Positions 12,927 through 23,995 of a stretch of DNA of 33,318 nucleotides are shown in pieces; the stretch's first letter is position 1, and every line of letters starts with the position of its first letter. The stretch lies in contig NW_004443506.1 in assembly GCF_000330505.1 (NCBI RefSeq), positions 229,025 through 262,342 on the forward strand, in the 5' to 3' direction. This DNA comes from Entamoeba invadens IP1. Lineage: Eukaryota; Evosea; Mastigamoebida; Endamoebidae. The translations under genes were made by a program, and so were the position numbers. Below the pieces are notes generated by a model, which saw nothing but the letters and a program-made list of their open reading frames with translations, made no database searches and was not told where the DNA came from.

Positions 12927-13327
12927 TCTTCCAAATATAACACTGGAGTTTGAATAAAAAGACTGTTTTAGTATTGCGAAGTACCCCATATAATTTTGTC
13001 ACCAGAAATGAAGAAATGCACGTTAAATTTATTATAAACCCAGTTTTTTAGAGTTATGTTATTCTCCTGATATCTAATATTATTGTCACTTTTAATGTTA
13101 ATTACCCTTCAAAATAAATTAAATTAATATGAGATCGACAAATTCGGCGACTCCTTTCCAGTATTTTTCTTTTTCAAAAACGTGTTGAAATTATCTTTAT
13201 TTGTCCAATTCCTCGTTGATATAAAGGACAATTGATTATAACATGAATGCCAACATTAGAAGACATTTCAAAAAAAGAAGGAAAGTACCCCTCGGACTTA
13301 AAACTACTCGTTCAGACTTGAAATCTC

Positions 13328-14914
13328 ATGAGCCACGATACACAACTCGAAGAATATGTCCGCGCAAGTTTCAGGAAGCATATCAAGACGCTTCCAAGTA
13401 AGGAAATAATGCCGATCAGTGTTTCTAAAACTTTTGTACACTCCACTGAAAACAAAAAGCCAACGACTATCATTTCGCAAGAACCCAACTTTGCAATGAC
13501 GACCTTTAGCACTTACCCCATAGTCGATGGGAGGAAACAAGGGGAACCGAATTGTGATAGACTCAAATTTGTTCAATTTGACAATGCTGTTCTTGGGGTC
13601 ATTGCTGATGGTTGTGGTTTGTCAAACATAATACATAAAGAACACATAAATAACAATTAGGGTGGGGAGAGCACTCGAAGAAAGCCTCTGAAAATGCAGT
13701 GGATGCATGTATTGAAAAAATTGCACAAAATGTTCAGACGTGTGTGACAATAAAAGACGTTGGTTTTTTGTTAGTTGATGCAGTAATATCTGCCCAGGTT
13801 GCAGTTTGTTTTCAAATGTTTTAGAAGTGTGGAGACTCTATAGTTAGAGCATTCCAATTGCTATTAAAACAGTCAAACTAACAACTTATAATAATTAACT
13901 ATTTAGATATTATTGAATAGTGGGACATGCTTAGTGTGTACAGGCACAACAACACTTTTGTTATCTCTCACGCTTACAACTGTATCAATGAAGCAGTATA
14001 CTGTTTTATTGTCTATAGGCGACTGTCGAGCTTTTTTATATAATGGAATTTCTGGGAATTTTGAATCCATTGGGAAATCTGGACGAAAAGGGAAGAGTAC
14101 GACGGACTGTGGAAGTGTCCTTGGACCACTCGATGGGAGAAACCCTTCACTGAATAACGTTATTTTGAAATGTATACCAAACGAAAAAGGTGATTATGTT
14201 CTGTTATTTACAGATGGGTTTCATGACAATTTAGACCCAGACATCTGTGGCATCAAACATGAGAAGGACAAATTTACAAAATCCATTATTTGCCCAATTA
14301 TGAAAGAAGCAACACATTTAGAAGATGCTGTGTTGGGGCTTTCAAACTACATAGTTCAGTCGACAAGGGAATTATCAGACTTTTATAGGAAATCTAAATC
14401 TAAAAGTCCCACTACTTTATTGGGGAAATTGGACCACTCAACAACATTGTTTTACTCAACACGAACAAAAGAAGGGTCCGATTTTTCAAAGGAAAATTAC
14501 TTCATCCCAAATTATTATGAAAAATTGTATGAACCATCGTCAGCAAATTTAAAACCATCAATTTCTGTGATGAAAGCAAAATCGAAGGAACAACAAAGAA
14601 CTAATTTGGAAGTCAACAGCCAACCAATAAGTCCAAGCGACGTATTTGTCGCACAAAAAACTAGTGGGAGACCACTCTCTTCTTCCCCTCTGAATAAACA
14701 ATCAAGAGAATTGTCACCTTTACTCATCAATGAAAAGTCAAAGTTCTTTGGAGCACATTTTAAACCAATTCGAGTGAATCAAACTCGACATATGTCAGCA
14801 TCAGAAACTTGTTCCCCTTCAGATCGAGCAACACCATCTCCTCTTTCATTTTCTCCAGGTCTTTCATTTAAAACGGGATTCATGAAATTCTTTGGCGGAA
14901 AAGAAGATGTGTAA
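13328..14914 (+). CDS. PP2C-like serine/threonine phosphatase with Ser/Pro-rich tail, three exons
   Basis: Exons 13328-13616, 13661-13803 and 13907-14914 give a 479-residue protein. The phosphatase region spans about residues 60-290. It has an ADGCG/WGEHS block at residues about 93-102, formed across the first splice junction and equivalent to the metal-binding 'DGHGG' of PP2C; a TGTTTLL strand; SIGDCRAF with Asp near 184; and LLFTDGFHDN with Asp near 247. This is the divergent PP2C/SpoIIE-like form with 'DGCGWG' that I associate with amoebae. Metal-binding acids are present, so activity is plausible. The last 150 or so residues are disordered, rich in Ser, Pro and Lys with many SP dipeptides, suggesting phosphorylation by proline-directed kinases. 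No signal peptide or membrane segment is seen. An in-frame TGA at 13319 excludes an upstream start. Confidence 0.85.
13617..13660 (+). other. Intron 1 of the PP2C-like gene (44 nt)
   Basis: The donor is GTTTGTC at 13617 and the acceptor CAATTAG ends at 13660, both canonical for Entamoeba. Removing it restores the conserved GCGWG block and avoids the TAG that otherwise ends the first frame. Confidence 0.9.
13804..13906 (+). other. Intron 2 of the PP2C-like gene (103 nt)
   Basis: The donor is GTTTGTT at 13804 (phase 0) and the acceptor CTATTTAG ends at 13906. It is the only AG in the stretch that both restores the downstream frame and avoids a stop. It joins the helix ending ISAQVA to the strand leading into TGTTTLL. 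Confidence 0.85.
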
Positions 14915-15885
14915 TTTGTATTGTTATTTTTATTAGAAGTTTTATTATTATTTTTATTATATAAGTTATAATAGATTTATAATAATTTATAATATAATTA
15001 TTATCACATTAAAAAGTGAATTATTTATTTTTAGTATGTTAATTACACAAATTAATTGAAATTGGCAATTACCATAAATATGTAATTATTAATTATTATA
15101 AAATAATAAATTAACAATATTTAAAAAAATTTTCAATTAAAAAAATAAAAAAATTATTAATTTAAGGTTTTTGAAAAAATGGAATTAAAAAAATAAAAAA
15201 CTTACCAAAAATTAGTTAAAAGTTTTTGCTCCAAATTTTCGGGAAGTTTTTATTGTTTCAAAATACGAAAAATAACAAAACAAATTAATTAAAATTTTTC
15301 ATTTCACTTTTTTGGTAACCCGATGTTTTGGCTTATTTTAACCTAAAACAAACGTTGATACTTCCCCAAAAATACAGCCATTATTGTCCAGAAAACGTGT
15401 GAAAAAATGATCTCCTTTGTGAAGGCAAATTTGTCGTTATAGTACCAACACACCACAAAAATGGAGCAAAGAGTTGATTATTTGTATAGAAAAGACTGAT
15501 TAGAAACCCCAAAAAGTCAAGAAAATCTTTTCTTTACCCAGTAGTATAATGTTCAGTTGAAAACTATCCTCAAATCATATTCTCCTTATCCTCTTCAAAC
15601 ACATAGACTCTTTTGCTTTTTATGATAATTTAACTGACTATTATAATAAAAAATTATACATAAACTATTATATTATTTAATAATTCCGAGTATTAAAATT
15701 TTTCGGCATTACTAACTATTGTATCCACACAAAGACCTTTTGCCAGATTAAAAAATAACCAAAGAAGAAGGATCACAAAGCAACTTCAAGAGTAAAAAAA
15801 AGCAAAGCAGAAATGAGTCATCCCAAGTCACGTCCACTTGGCAGTTCAATAAAAAGTTCTTCCTCAGAAATCTCATCCAGCACAA
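14915..15885. other. AT-rich spacer containing the PEPCK promoter region
   Basis: No protein family recognised. The last 120 bases become less AT-rich and must hold the promoter and leader of the PEPCK gene. TATTTAATAA-like sequences lie near 15671-15681. An upstream ORF starts at 15813 (listed separately). Confidence 0.5.
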
Positions 15886-15953
15886 ATGTTCAATCAAGAG
15901 AAAGGTACAGACTACCCAGTTTTGAATCAGGCAAACCTCGAGGCTTTAGCTGA
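15813..15953 (+). other. Upstream ORF overlapping the PEPCK start out of frame
   Basis: ATG at 15813-15815 opens a 46-codon Ser-rich frame that ends with TGA at 15951-15953, 65 bases inside the PEPCK coding region and in another frame. No GTTTGT donor lies between the two ATGs, so an intron joining them is unlikely. It could be untranslated if transcription starts after 15815 (Entamoeba leaders are very short), a regulatory uORF, or the sign of a base error in the assembled sequence. Which applies cannot be told here. Confidence 0.35.
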
Positions 15954-18900
15954 TTTGAAGCTTTCAGTAATGGGCCACGAGTTCCCACAATCGACTAAAA
16001 ACGTCGAAGCAATAAAAGTTGTTGAGCCATTGGTTGACGTCCTCACTGAGGCCGACCAAGATGTCACTGCTCCCATCGATCAACGACTTCAGACATTTTT
16101 GAACTCATACTTCGCCGAATGCAAGACTGAGATTCCAAAGATCCCAGACAACACTTTCATTTTGGACCAAGAAGGTCTTGGAAGAGTTTTGTCATTCCCC
16201 CCACACAAAGACGACTTCTTCTGTGAGACCATGTCCTCATACAAAATCAAACAAGGTGTCTTGCACAACCCATCGAAGGACAAAAGAACAACAGTTGGTG
16301 TCTTCCACATCTGTGAAGGTGATGTCCCCGTTCCCACTGACAAGATTGAATGCCCCAAATCCGCTTTCTTAAGAATGTTGAAGGCTGCATTCTATGAAGC
16401 TCCAGATAGCCACTTGGTCATCCCATACACTGCTGACTGCAAAGCCCCAACCAAATCATGGGTGTCACTCTATATGAGACCAACAGTCATTCCAGCTGTT
16501 CAAGGTGTTAAAGGTTTTGAGCACGAAAAGAAGACTGAAATTCACTTCTTTGTTCCAGGCAACATGGTTTCCTGCTTGGACTTTGTCGAGTCTGTCTTTG
16601 GCAATGCTGGTAACCCCAAGTTGTTGAAGAACGATGCCGCACTTGACCCATTGAACTGGACCGGACACACTGGTATGGCTGTCCTTGCTCCACACTTGAC
16701 TAAGATCACTAAGAAGGAATGTGGTCTTCCACACATTTCACAAGCTACTGAGAGACAAAAGAAGGAACACATGTGCTGGGAAAAAGAAGACGAATTGTAC
16801 AACGACGGAAAGACCTTCAAGATGTATGCCAGAGATGCTAATGGAGTCATTTGCACTATCATTGCTGATAACTACTTTGGCTATTGCAAGAAGGAAGTTA
16901 AGACCCAAATCTCATTCTCGGCGAACTTGTATGGACTTGCCGAAGAAGAACACGCCGGTGGAACTATTGCGCGACCATCATATGATCTTGGTGAGTCATG
17001 CAATGCAGAGAAATATGCCGAGGGATACAAATTTGAGGAGATGGCCGAGAAGAATAAGAACTCGTTGATCATGAAAGAAGGGTATGCCCTTGACAAGCAG
17101 TACCCCGAAGGTATCATTTATGTCCCAGGCGATTCTGTTTTCAATATTGAAGAGGCGTCTATTAAGTTCCATTTCAACGGAAAGGAGCAAAAGATCTTAT
17201 TAGTCCCAAAGGTCAATTATGTCCTTCCTAATGGGTATATCATCATCTTACACGACACTATGACTTCAAGAAGATGGACTTTGAGAGGGATTTTGCCACA
17301 ATACACACTCTGCCATAAGCCGTGCACTGTCTCTGGTGGAGGAAAGTCTGAGATTTCAAAGAGCATTAAAGACGCTGTGATTGAGGGAGGAGTCTTCATC
17401 AATAACAAAGCGGAAGACTATGCTAAAGTTCAAGAAATATTCGACCACGACTACTCAAAGAGATTTTCAAATGCTCCAAAGAACGGGGATGCGGCTGAAT
17501 TGAAAATCCTCGACCCAAAAGTCACACTCGGCGCTGTTGTTGAATTGTTGACACCATCAGCTAACTTCACTGAAGAACACAATACATATGTCAAGAACAT
17601 CTCACCACTGATCGTCGAATTGGTCATGACTATTAAGTCGTTGTACAGAGAAGACTGGAAGGGCGACTGGCAATCAAGAATCACCGTCGACAAGGTCAAC
17701 GGGCAACAAGGAAATGAATTGTCGTACAGAAAGAATAAGTTGTCCTCACAATACCTTAGAGTAGGGTTTGAGAGAGATGAGACCACTTGGAGAGTCTTCC
17801 AGTTAAGAAAGGATTTCTTCCCAAGCGCTAAATTGCAGATGGAAGATGATATCACCGCATCAGTCATCGTCCCAACTAAGTTGTTGAAGACTCCAATTAA
17901 CGCGGTTGGCAAAAGAGCGTGCAAGATCGTGAAGAACTGCGAAGTTAGACTCTTCCAAAGACCAGATGACGCCGTGTATAGAGGATTTGATAAACAAACT
18001 GAACACGACTTCTCGATTGCGGGTCACTTCATTTCTAATTACCAACCAATGACGAGAGAAGAGGCTGCTAATTTCACAAAGGACGTTGTTAGATTGTACC
18101 AATACACTGAACCAATGAGAGTTACTTTACAAGACTTTGTTGCTGGGAAGGATGATGTGAAGTACATTGTCTCCTCGTCACACCCAAGACTTGTGAAGGA
18201 AGGTGACCAATTGGTCCATTCGAAGAACCCAAGATACTTGCAGAGAAGACCAGACATGTTGGACCCAGAGACTACTTACATGACATTCAAGGCTATTCAA
18301 TTGTACAGAAAGCTTGCAGACACCGATCCATTGTATACCCCAGTCGACGCTGTTATGTCTGGAAGAAGAAATAACCCACCACAAAAGAAGGGCAATCTTG
18401 TCTTAAGACCACTCTCCGTCTTTGCTCCACTCCACTACTTCGAATTACCAGAATTGTTGATGGAAGCTATCACTTCGATGACTGGAGCGTCACCATCTAT
18501 CTTCGGCGCGGGATCTGAAGGCGCTTTGACTAAAGGTCCATTCAACTCCCTTCCAGCTGTTGTTGATTTGAACAACTACTTGTTGGGGATGATCTGCTGT
18601 GGATACTCCGGATTTGTTTCCTCAGCGTCATACTGTGGCCCACATTACAAGACTGACCACGATATCTCTTTGTTGGTCCCAGAAATTTGGTCTAAGATGA
18701 GAAGATACGAACAAGAACCAAAGTACTTGATTGAACACGGGTTCTTGGAGGCCGTCCCAGACGTCTCTTATAACGGAAAGACTTACGCGGGCAGAAGACT
18801 TGGATACAGAATTACTCCAGCATTTGCTGATCACTTCTTGAGAACGTTGTTCTCTGTTCCAAATTCCGTCATGCCAGAAGACATGTTGAAACCAGAGAAG

Positions 18901-19350
18901 CAAGACTTGGCTATCTATGCTGATTCATATGAATACATGTCGCAGACTGATAAGGGTATTGCTGGTAATTATATTGAAGATGGAACTGTAGAAGGTGCTT
19001 GCCCACCATTGAAAGCTTTGTTGTACATCATGGCTACAGGAAGTTATAACGGCATGACAATTGAATCAAAGGAATTCAGAGCTATGTTCGAACCAGAGAA
19101 CGTCTTTTCAAGTGAATGGTACAAACTCAGATTACAGACGAGACAAAAGACAGAGGTTGCTAAACTTAACAAGAATTTGAAATATTTGAAGGATATGATC
19201 GTCGCTAGACCAAGACTCACTGAAAAGATTACCGAACAAATCAAGGAAGTCAATGAAGAATTGGCTTACATTTCATCTGAACAGTATTTGCAGGACATCG
19301 ACGGATCAATTGGAACTGATCCTTACCTCTATACCTGCAAGAAACATTAA
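15886..19350 (+). CDS. PPi-dependent phosphoenolpyruvate carboxykinase (PPi-PEPCK)
   Basis: A complete 1,154-residue protein in one exon. By overall length and recognisable sequence it belongs to the large PPi-type PEPCK family reported from Entamoeba and some bacteria, which interconverts oxaloacetate plus PPi with phosphoenolpyruvate, CO2 and phosphate instead of using GTP or ATP. This suits an amoeba whose glycolysis uses PPi-linked enzymes. Visible landmarks are an SGGGKS loop at residues 483-488, similar to the PEPCK P-loop region, and a Gly-rich FGAGSEGALTKGPFN stretch near 873-887. The C-terminus is a charged helical segment. The protein has no targeting signal, so it is probably cytosolic. 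The start at 15886 is the first ATG in frame (the frame is closed by TAA at 15850). Codon use is strongly biased to AAG, TTG, CCA, AGA and GAC/TTC, as in highly expressed genes. Paralogues are known in the genus, so I give no number. Confidence 0.92.
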   Translation: MFNQEKGTDYPVLNQANLEALADLKLSVMGHEFPQSTKNVEAIKVVEPLVDVLTEADQDVTAPIDQRLQTFLNSYFAECKTEIPKIPDNTFILDQEGLGRVLSFPPHKDDFFCETMSSYKIKQGVLHNPSKDKRTTVGVFHICEGDVPVPTDKIECPKSAFLRMLKAAFYEAPDSHLVIPYTADCKAPTKSWVSLYMRPTVIPAVQGVKGFEHEKKTEIHFFVPGNMVSCLDFVESVFGNAGNPKLLKNDAALDPLNWTGHTGMAVLAPHLTKITKKECGLPHISQATERQKKEHMCWEKEDELYNDGKTFKMYARDANGVICTIIADNYFGYCKKEVKTQISFSANLYGLAEEEHAGGTIARPSYDLGESCNAEKYAEGYKFEEMAEKNKNSLIMKEGYALDKQYPEGIIYVPGDSVFNIEEASIKFHFNGKEQKILLVPKVNYVLPNGYIIILHDTMTSRRWTLRGILPQYTLCHKPCTVSGGGKSEISKSIKDAVIEGGVFINNKAEDYAKVQEIFDHDYSKRFSNAPKNGDAAELKILDPKVTLGAVVELLTPSANFTEEHNTYVKNISPLIVELVMTIKSLYREDWKGDWQSRITVDKVNGQQGNELSYRKNKLSSQYLRVGFERDETTWRVFQLRKDFFPSAKLQMEDDITASVIVPTKLLKTPINAVGKRACKIVKNCEVRLFQRPDDAVYRGFDKQTEHDFSIAGHFISNYQPMTREEAANFTKDVVRLYQYTEPMRVTLQDFVAGKDDVKYIVSSSHPRLVKEGDQLVHSKNPRYLQRRPDMLDPETTYMTFKAIQLYRKLADTDPLYTPVDAVMSGRRNNPPQKKGNLVLRPLSVFAPLHYFELPELLMEAITSMTGASPSIFGAGSEGALTKGPFNSLPAVVDLNNYLLGMICCGYSGFVSSASYCGPHYKTDHDISLLVPEIWSKMRRYEQEPKYLIEHGFLEAVPDVSYNGKTYAGRRLGYRITPAFADHFLRTLFSVPNSVMPEDMLKPEKQDLAIYADSYEYMSQTDKGIAGNYIEDGTVEGACPPLKALLYIMATGSYNGMTIESKEFRAMFEPENVFSSEWYKLRLQTRQKTEVAKLNKNLKYLKDMIVARPRLTEKITEQIKEVNEELAYISSEQYLQDIDGSIGTDPYLYTCKKH

Positions 19351-20607
19351 GTAAATCAACGATGCTTTTATTTGTTTTGTGAGTAATTTGACCACATTTT
19401 CATATTGATGTATTCCATAGAAATTTGCGATAAATTTTTTTAAATGGGTTTTATCGAAATCTCATATTTTTTTCAGAATATAACATATTTAATTTTTCAT
19501 TGTAAAACTACTTCTTGTTGTTCGAAAGAAATAAATGTCGTTTTATCAAAAATAGTATTTTTGAATTAGTGAAGTTCTATCAACAATAATTTAATATTAA
19601 TAATATTGTTTTAATTGTTATAAAAACAACTGAGACAACAATAATTAAATAATTGAAATAGATAAAATGTTTTTTATTTTTATTTTAGTTTATTTTATTA
19701 AAGTCTAGTTTTAATTATCAACGTTAAAAAATTGTTTAAATTTGTTCTAAAAGACATTTGTTTTTTTTTTCTAAAAAACTTAAATTATAAACATAGATCA
19801 ATTAACCAGTTTCAAATTGGCATCATTATACTTCAAATGTTATTGAATTGAATAATGTTTTAATCAAATAAATATTATTGATTTTTTTGAATAAAATCTA
19901 TTTTTTGACCATTTCATAGTTTTCAGAAAAATTCAACCACATGAAAAAACAAGAAAAATCAATTTAAATCAATTTGGTCTATAATTACTGGATTTTGACG
20001 AAAAAAATCCAACAGTATATTTTTTCAAGTAAAAAAATCTTGAATTATTGTAAAACTTTTTAAAAAGATTTAAAACTGTGTTTATTATTAAATATGTGTT
20101 TTTTTAAATAATAAAAGTTACACGTTTATATTATTAAATATTATTGTTATAGAAAATAATATCTATTAAAGTTATTATTTTAAATTATCAAGTTATTCTC
20201 AAAAAATTGTGAATGGCAATTATGTTATTCAATACTTTAAATAAACAGTACGTGTTGGCTGATTCTTCAAAAAATATTACCCAATCAATAATGTTTCTAC
20301 TGTTGTTGCTCAATTTGATTTTCCATTGAATTAACAGAAGACGAAAGTAATTATTGATGTTGCCCAAAATTCCTTCTGGAAAAAAGCCACCAAAATAAGG
20401 TGTTATTTTAAAGGTGAATTCCCAAGTGTTTACAATAATCTTTAGGCTAACCATATTCTATTTTGGTACGTAAAGGTGATTCAATAGTTCAGTTCATTTT
20501 GGAACAAATTGAAACAACCACCAAAGCCATTACTTCTTCTCGAGTCAGAAACGAAAGTTATAGACAATTCAATAACAATATAAATGGCATGCGACGATGT
20601 TATACAG
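19351..20607. other. AT-rich spacer between convergent genes
   Basis: It lies between the 3' ends of the PEPCK and the 181-residue gene, so no promoter is needed here. It is mostly A and T runs. A minus-strand frame of 88 codons at 20188-20454 has no recognisable homology; it may be a decayed gene or chance. Confidence 0.5.
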
Positions 20608-21153
20608 TTACCCGTTGAGTAACGCATCCAGTGTTTTGTCGAACTTAGAGATGATTATTGTCTCATTTGCTACAAGTAAACTGTCGAGGAAATTGTTAAT
20701 AGCCAGCCCATTTCTCACGATGTCCTCCTTCTTTAAGACCTTCTTATCGATGTAAATAGTCACTATTGTTTCTGTTGAGACGTTTCCATTCCTCCCCTCA
20801 TTCACTTTGCTTTCAGTCCGATACCCCAACTCCCTCACTATATCAATCAAAATGTGAATACTTTCGACTATCCTTGTATTCTCCCCTCTCCTTGTTGCTG
20901 TTTTTTCTGGTGTTCCGAGTTTGATTGCGTTTGTTTGAATCTCTTTTAACCGTCGTTGAATGAAGTCCTCGACGTCGACAACGTCTGTCTGCTTTTTAAG
21001 GTACCTGACTGTCAAGAACTGTTTGGCTACAACAGAGCGCTTCTTTGGAGAGACAAGTGTTATGGAGAAGTGTCGGTTGAGTATTGCGAGAAGCACGCCT
21101 TGCTCGTACACCCTGTAATTACGTGTCTCGCGGAAAGGATTGACGTCGGTCAT
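20608..21153 (-). CDS. Hypothetical 181-residue protein
   Basis: I do not recognise the family. The frame is complete, with balanced amoebal codon use and GC content clearly above the flanks, so it is very likely a real gene. The protein is basic and hydrophilic and lacks a signal peptide or membrane segment. The N-terminal third (about 10-70) alternates strands and helices. The middle has a Thr/Arg/Glu-rich linker (about 85-98). The C-terminal half contains an alternating hydrophobic strand (TIVTIYIDKKVL, about 131-142) and a helix followed by ETIIISKFDKTLDALLNG at the end. A perfect AATGAACT box lies 15 bases upstream of the ATG. A nucleic-acid-binding role would be a guess. Confidence 0.7.
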   Translation of the reverse strand: MTDVNPFRETRNYRVYEQGVLLAILNRHFSITLVSPKKRSVVAKQFLTVRYLKKQTDVVDVEDFIQRRLKEIQTNAIKLGTPEKTATRRGENTRIVESIHILIDIVRELGYRTESKVNEGRNGNVSTETIVTIYIDKKVLKKEDIVRNGLAINNFLDSLLVANETIIISKFDKTLDALLNG

Positions 21154-21167
21154 TCACACACTTCTTC

Positions 21168-21175
21168 AGTTCATT
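21168..21175 (-). promoter_or_regulatory. GAAC-like core promoter element
   Basis: The minus strand reads AATGAACT, matching the GAAC element described for Entamoeba core promoters, 15 bases upstream of the ATG at 21153. The same octamer also occurs in the AT desert at about 21939 and 23675, so chance is possible. Confidence 0.35.
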
Positions 21176-22310
21176 TCTAACAAGATTTTGGTCATCGAAC
21201 CTTTTTTGAATATTTTGTCGTATTTTAGACTGGTGGCTTTTTATATTTCAGCCATTATATCCCACAAGTTACTGCCATTCTAGACCACATCAAAAAGTGT
21301 TCCGTAATCTATTTTTAAGAACTCGGCATTTTGGTTTTCTGTAAAATTGGGTGTTTTCGGCCAAAACATTTCTTTTGGTTTGCAATCCGATTTACTTGGC
21401 ACTTGCCATGAAAAAGAAAAGAGCGAAAACAAGTTTAGAAAGCATTGTATGTTTAAACTTAAATGGATAAAGAAGGTGGGAAATATTACGGAATAAGACA
21501 TTCAGCATTATTTATAAACAGCCGGAGCACTTTTGGCGGGTGCAAAAAGAATTGGATAATTGAGGCAAAATGACTTGATATGGAAACACGTTTGTACCTG
21601 AAAAGATGGAAATGTTTAATATTTTTACACAAAAATGGACAAAAATTAGATGTCTTTTCTTAAAATAATGAATGGAATTAAATGTTCAAAAGCGATTAGA
21701 ATAATGAGGATAATAGATGGGAAAAGTTGGGATCTTTTGTGATGGGTGGTGTAATTCAAATTGCACCAAACTGAGAATCAAAACAAAAAGCAATATATCC
21801 TGAAATTGCGGTATGTTGTATTGGGAGTTTTTAAACTATTGAGTAGAATTTAATTCGATGGACTTTAAAGATAAAAATGAATGCGACAGCATAATTTGCG
21901 TTTGAAAATTGACAAAAATCAGTTTATTTAAATAGTGAATGAACTACGAAAGATCAAATCGTTGAATACATATTAAATTAACAAACAATCGTTTACTTTT
22001 ACATAAGCAAGCTTAATTTCCATAATAATATAAAACGAAAAATAGAATCTGCGTTGTATAGATAGATTCAAGTTATTAACTCAATAAAAAGAATAATTAA
22101 AGTACAAAAACAACAATAATAATATTCAACATCTTTGAAAAGTAGTTGATTAAAAATGTACCAAAAATGAAAGTCGTGTTTAGCTTTAGTTTATTGTTAC
22201 TTATACATATACAAACATTTGAAGGGTATAAAAAAAAGAAAAATTATTATTAATTAAAATATTTGACAAAACATAAACCAATGTTTTTAATTAAAAAGTG
22301 TTTAAGTTAA

Positions 22311-22331
22311 TATACTATATGGTATAGTATA
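22311..22331. repeat. Perfect inverted repeat, 9-bp arms, 3-nt loop
   Basis: The arm tatactata at 22311-22319 is mirrored by tatagtata at 22323-22331 around a TGG loop. Confidence 0.8.
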
Positions 22332-22708
22332 TTTGATATTTAAAAATTGGTTTAACAATTTTTTAAATTATTAAAAAATAAAATCATTGTAAATTTAAAG
22401 ATTAACTTTTTATATTGAAAATTCCGTTTAAAACAACTTCTTTTTAAATGTGTTTTAATCAACAAACATTAAAAACAAAGGTTATAATACATTTAAAATG
22501 ACAAAAATTATAGTAATATTTCAGAATTAATTGATTTGTGTATTGCTTATGTACTATTAATTGAACGTAACTGTTAATTTGGGTAATCTTAATGCTAATA
22601 TAAATATTGTAAAACATACTTTTAACATGTGTTGTTAAAAATTGTAAATATTAAGACTATACAATTATTTTTTTAAACAAAAATATTAATAAAAATAATT
22701 ATCAACTT

Positions 22709-22751
22709 AATAAAAGACATTACCTTTTTAATAAAACAAGTGTCTTTTATT
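22709..22751. repeat. Perfect inverted repeat, 11-bp arms, 21-nt loop
   Basis: The arm aataaaagaca at 22709-22719 is the exact reverse complement of tgtcttttatt at 22741-22751. No gene lies next to it, so it is not an evident terminator. Confidence 0.75.
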
Positions 22752-23357
22752 CAAATAACTGTTTAATATATACTTAATTTATAATAATAATTATATTTGA
22801 TTTTAATATATTTATTATGAAGAGTTGAATCGCTTTTCTAAAAATAAATGAGAAAATCAGATTTTTATTATTTTGAAAATTAAAAAACTGAAAAAAATAA
22901 TTATTTTTGATTAAAAAATTTATGCTATTTATAAAATATTTTTTCTTTATTAATCAATTACGCCTGTATCATTAAAATAATTATCTTTTTTATTTTTGAA
23001 TAATATACTAAAAATAGAAAACCAACTTTTAATGTAAAACGTTTTTAAGAAAACTCCAAAACGTCAAATTTGTTTTAATTATATTTAATTAAAAAGATAT
23101 AGATTTTTAAAAAGTGATGTTTTAAATCTACTAAATTGTCGACTCGCTTTGTTTAAACATACAAGACGTTTAGTTTAATTATATCTTTTATTTTAAATGT
23201 ATTCTTTTTTTAATTTTTAAACTGATAATTTTGAACTGTATTTTAACAATTAATGACTTGCTGTTTTTTATGAACGAAAAAATATGTTTTGATTGTTGTG
23301 TATTTGTATTCAATTTCAAATGAAATACACATAATATTTTGTGAAACAATGACTTTT

Positions 23358-23375
23358 TCTTTTGTGCACAAAAGA
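23358..23375. repeat. Perfect 18-bp palindrome centred on GTGCAC
   Basis: The sequence tcttttgtgcacaaaaga equals its own reverse complement. It is unusual in having a GC-containing centre in a desert that is otherwise nearly all A and T. Confidence 0.8.
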
Positions 23376-23995
23376 CGGTTTTAAAATCAAAAAATATATA
23401 TTAGAAAAAAATTACAAATCATTATACACTTTATTGACTCGGTTAAAATTGGTTTTAAATGCCATTTTATTGTCAATTTAATCCAAGACTTTTTAATTAA
23501 CAATTGTTTAGATAAATTTTAAACTTTTAAATTTATAAAAAATATTATTTTATTTCTTTTTCGGTATTTTAATTTTTTATTTTTAATTCCAATTTTAAAC
23601 TTAATATGTTTATTGTTGTTAATAAAACAACTTTAATGACTTTAACAACGTTTCATAATCATATTTTTATTTAAATGAACTAAAGAATTGATAATAACTG
23701 TTATTGGTTTACCTTGAACATTATGGTTGATGTATGTTTTTAATTTAAACAATTGAATATATTTATTGAAACAACAACATATTTTTTTAAACTTTAAAAA
23801 TAGTTCAAAAATTGATATAAAAATTGATTTTTAAATAAATCTTATTTTATATAACAATAAGTTATATTATAATTAAACAACAATATATATTTAGTCAACT
23901 CAAAAAAATCAATGAATTTTAAAAATATGAATTATTAAAAAATATGTTGTTATTTTTATACAATTATTACTTTCTTTTACTTCTGAAATCAAAAA

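Larger units (their letters stand above)
21176..23995. other. AT-rich gene desert, first part
   Basis: No gene recognised. From 21.2 to 22.0 kb the base composition is less extreme and an inverted repeat (TTCCGTAAT at about 21300 and its complement at about 21486) brackets roughly 195 bp. From 22.0 kb on the sequence is overwhelmingly A and T with several perfect palindromes, listed separately. No rRNA or tRNA gene was seen. Confidence 0.5.

Noticed and set aside
13913..14914. Separate 333-residue gene beginning at 13913
   Set aside because: The first codon is TTG, and canonical introns connect it to upstream exons carrying the rest of the PP2C-like domain.
16089..19253. Several minus- and plus-strand frames of 60-157 codons inside the PEPCK gene
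   Set aside because: Shadows of the strongly biased PEPCK codons; no independent evidence.
20188..20454. 88-codon minus-strand frame downstream of the PEPCK gene
   Set aside because: No recognisable domain and base composition equal to the spacer; a decayed gene is possible but not supported.
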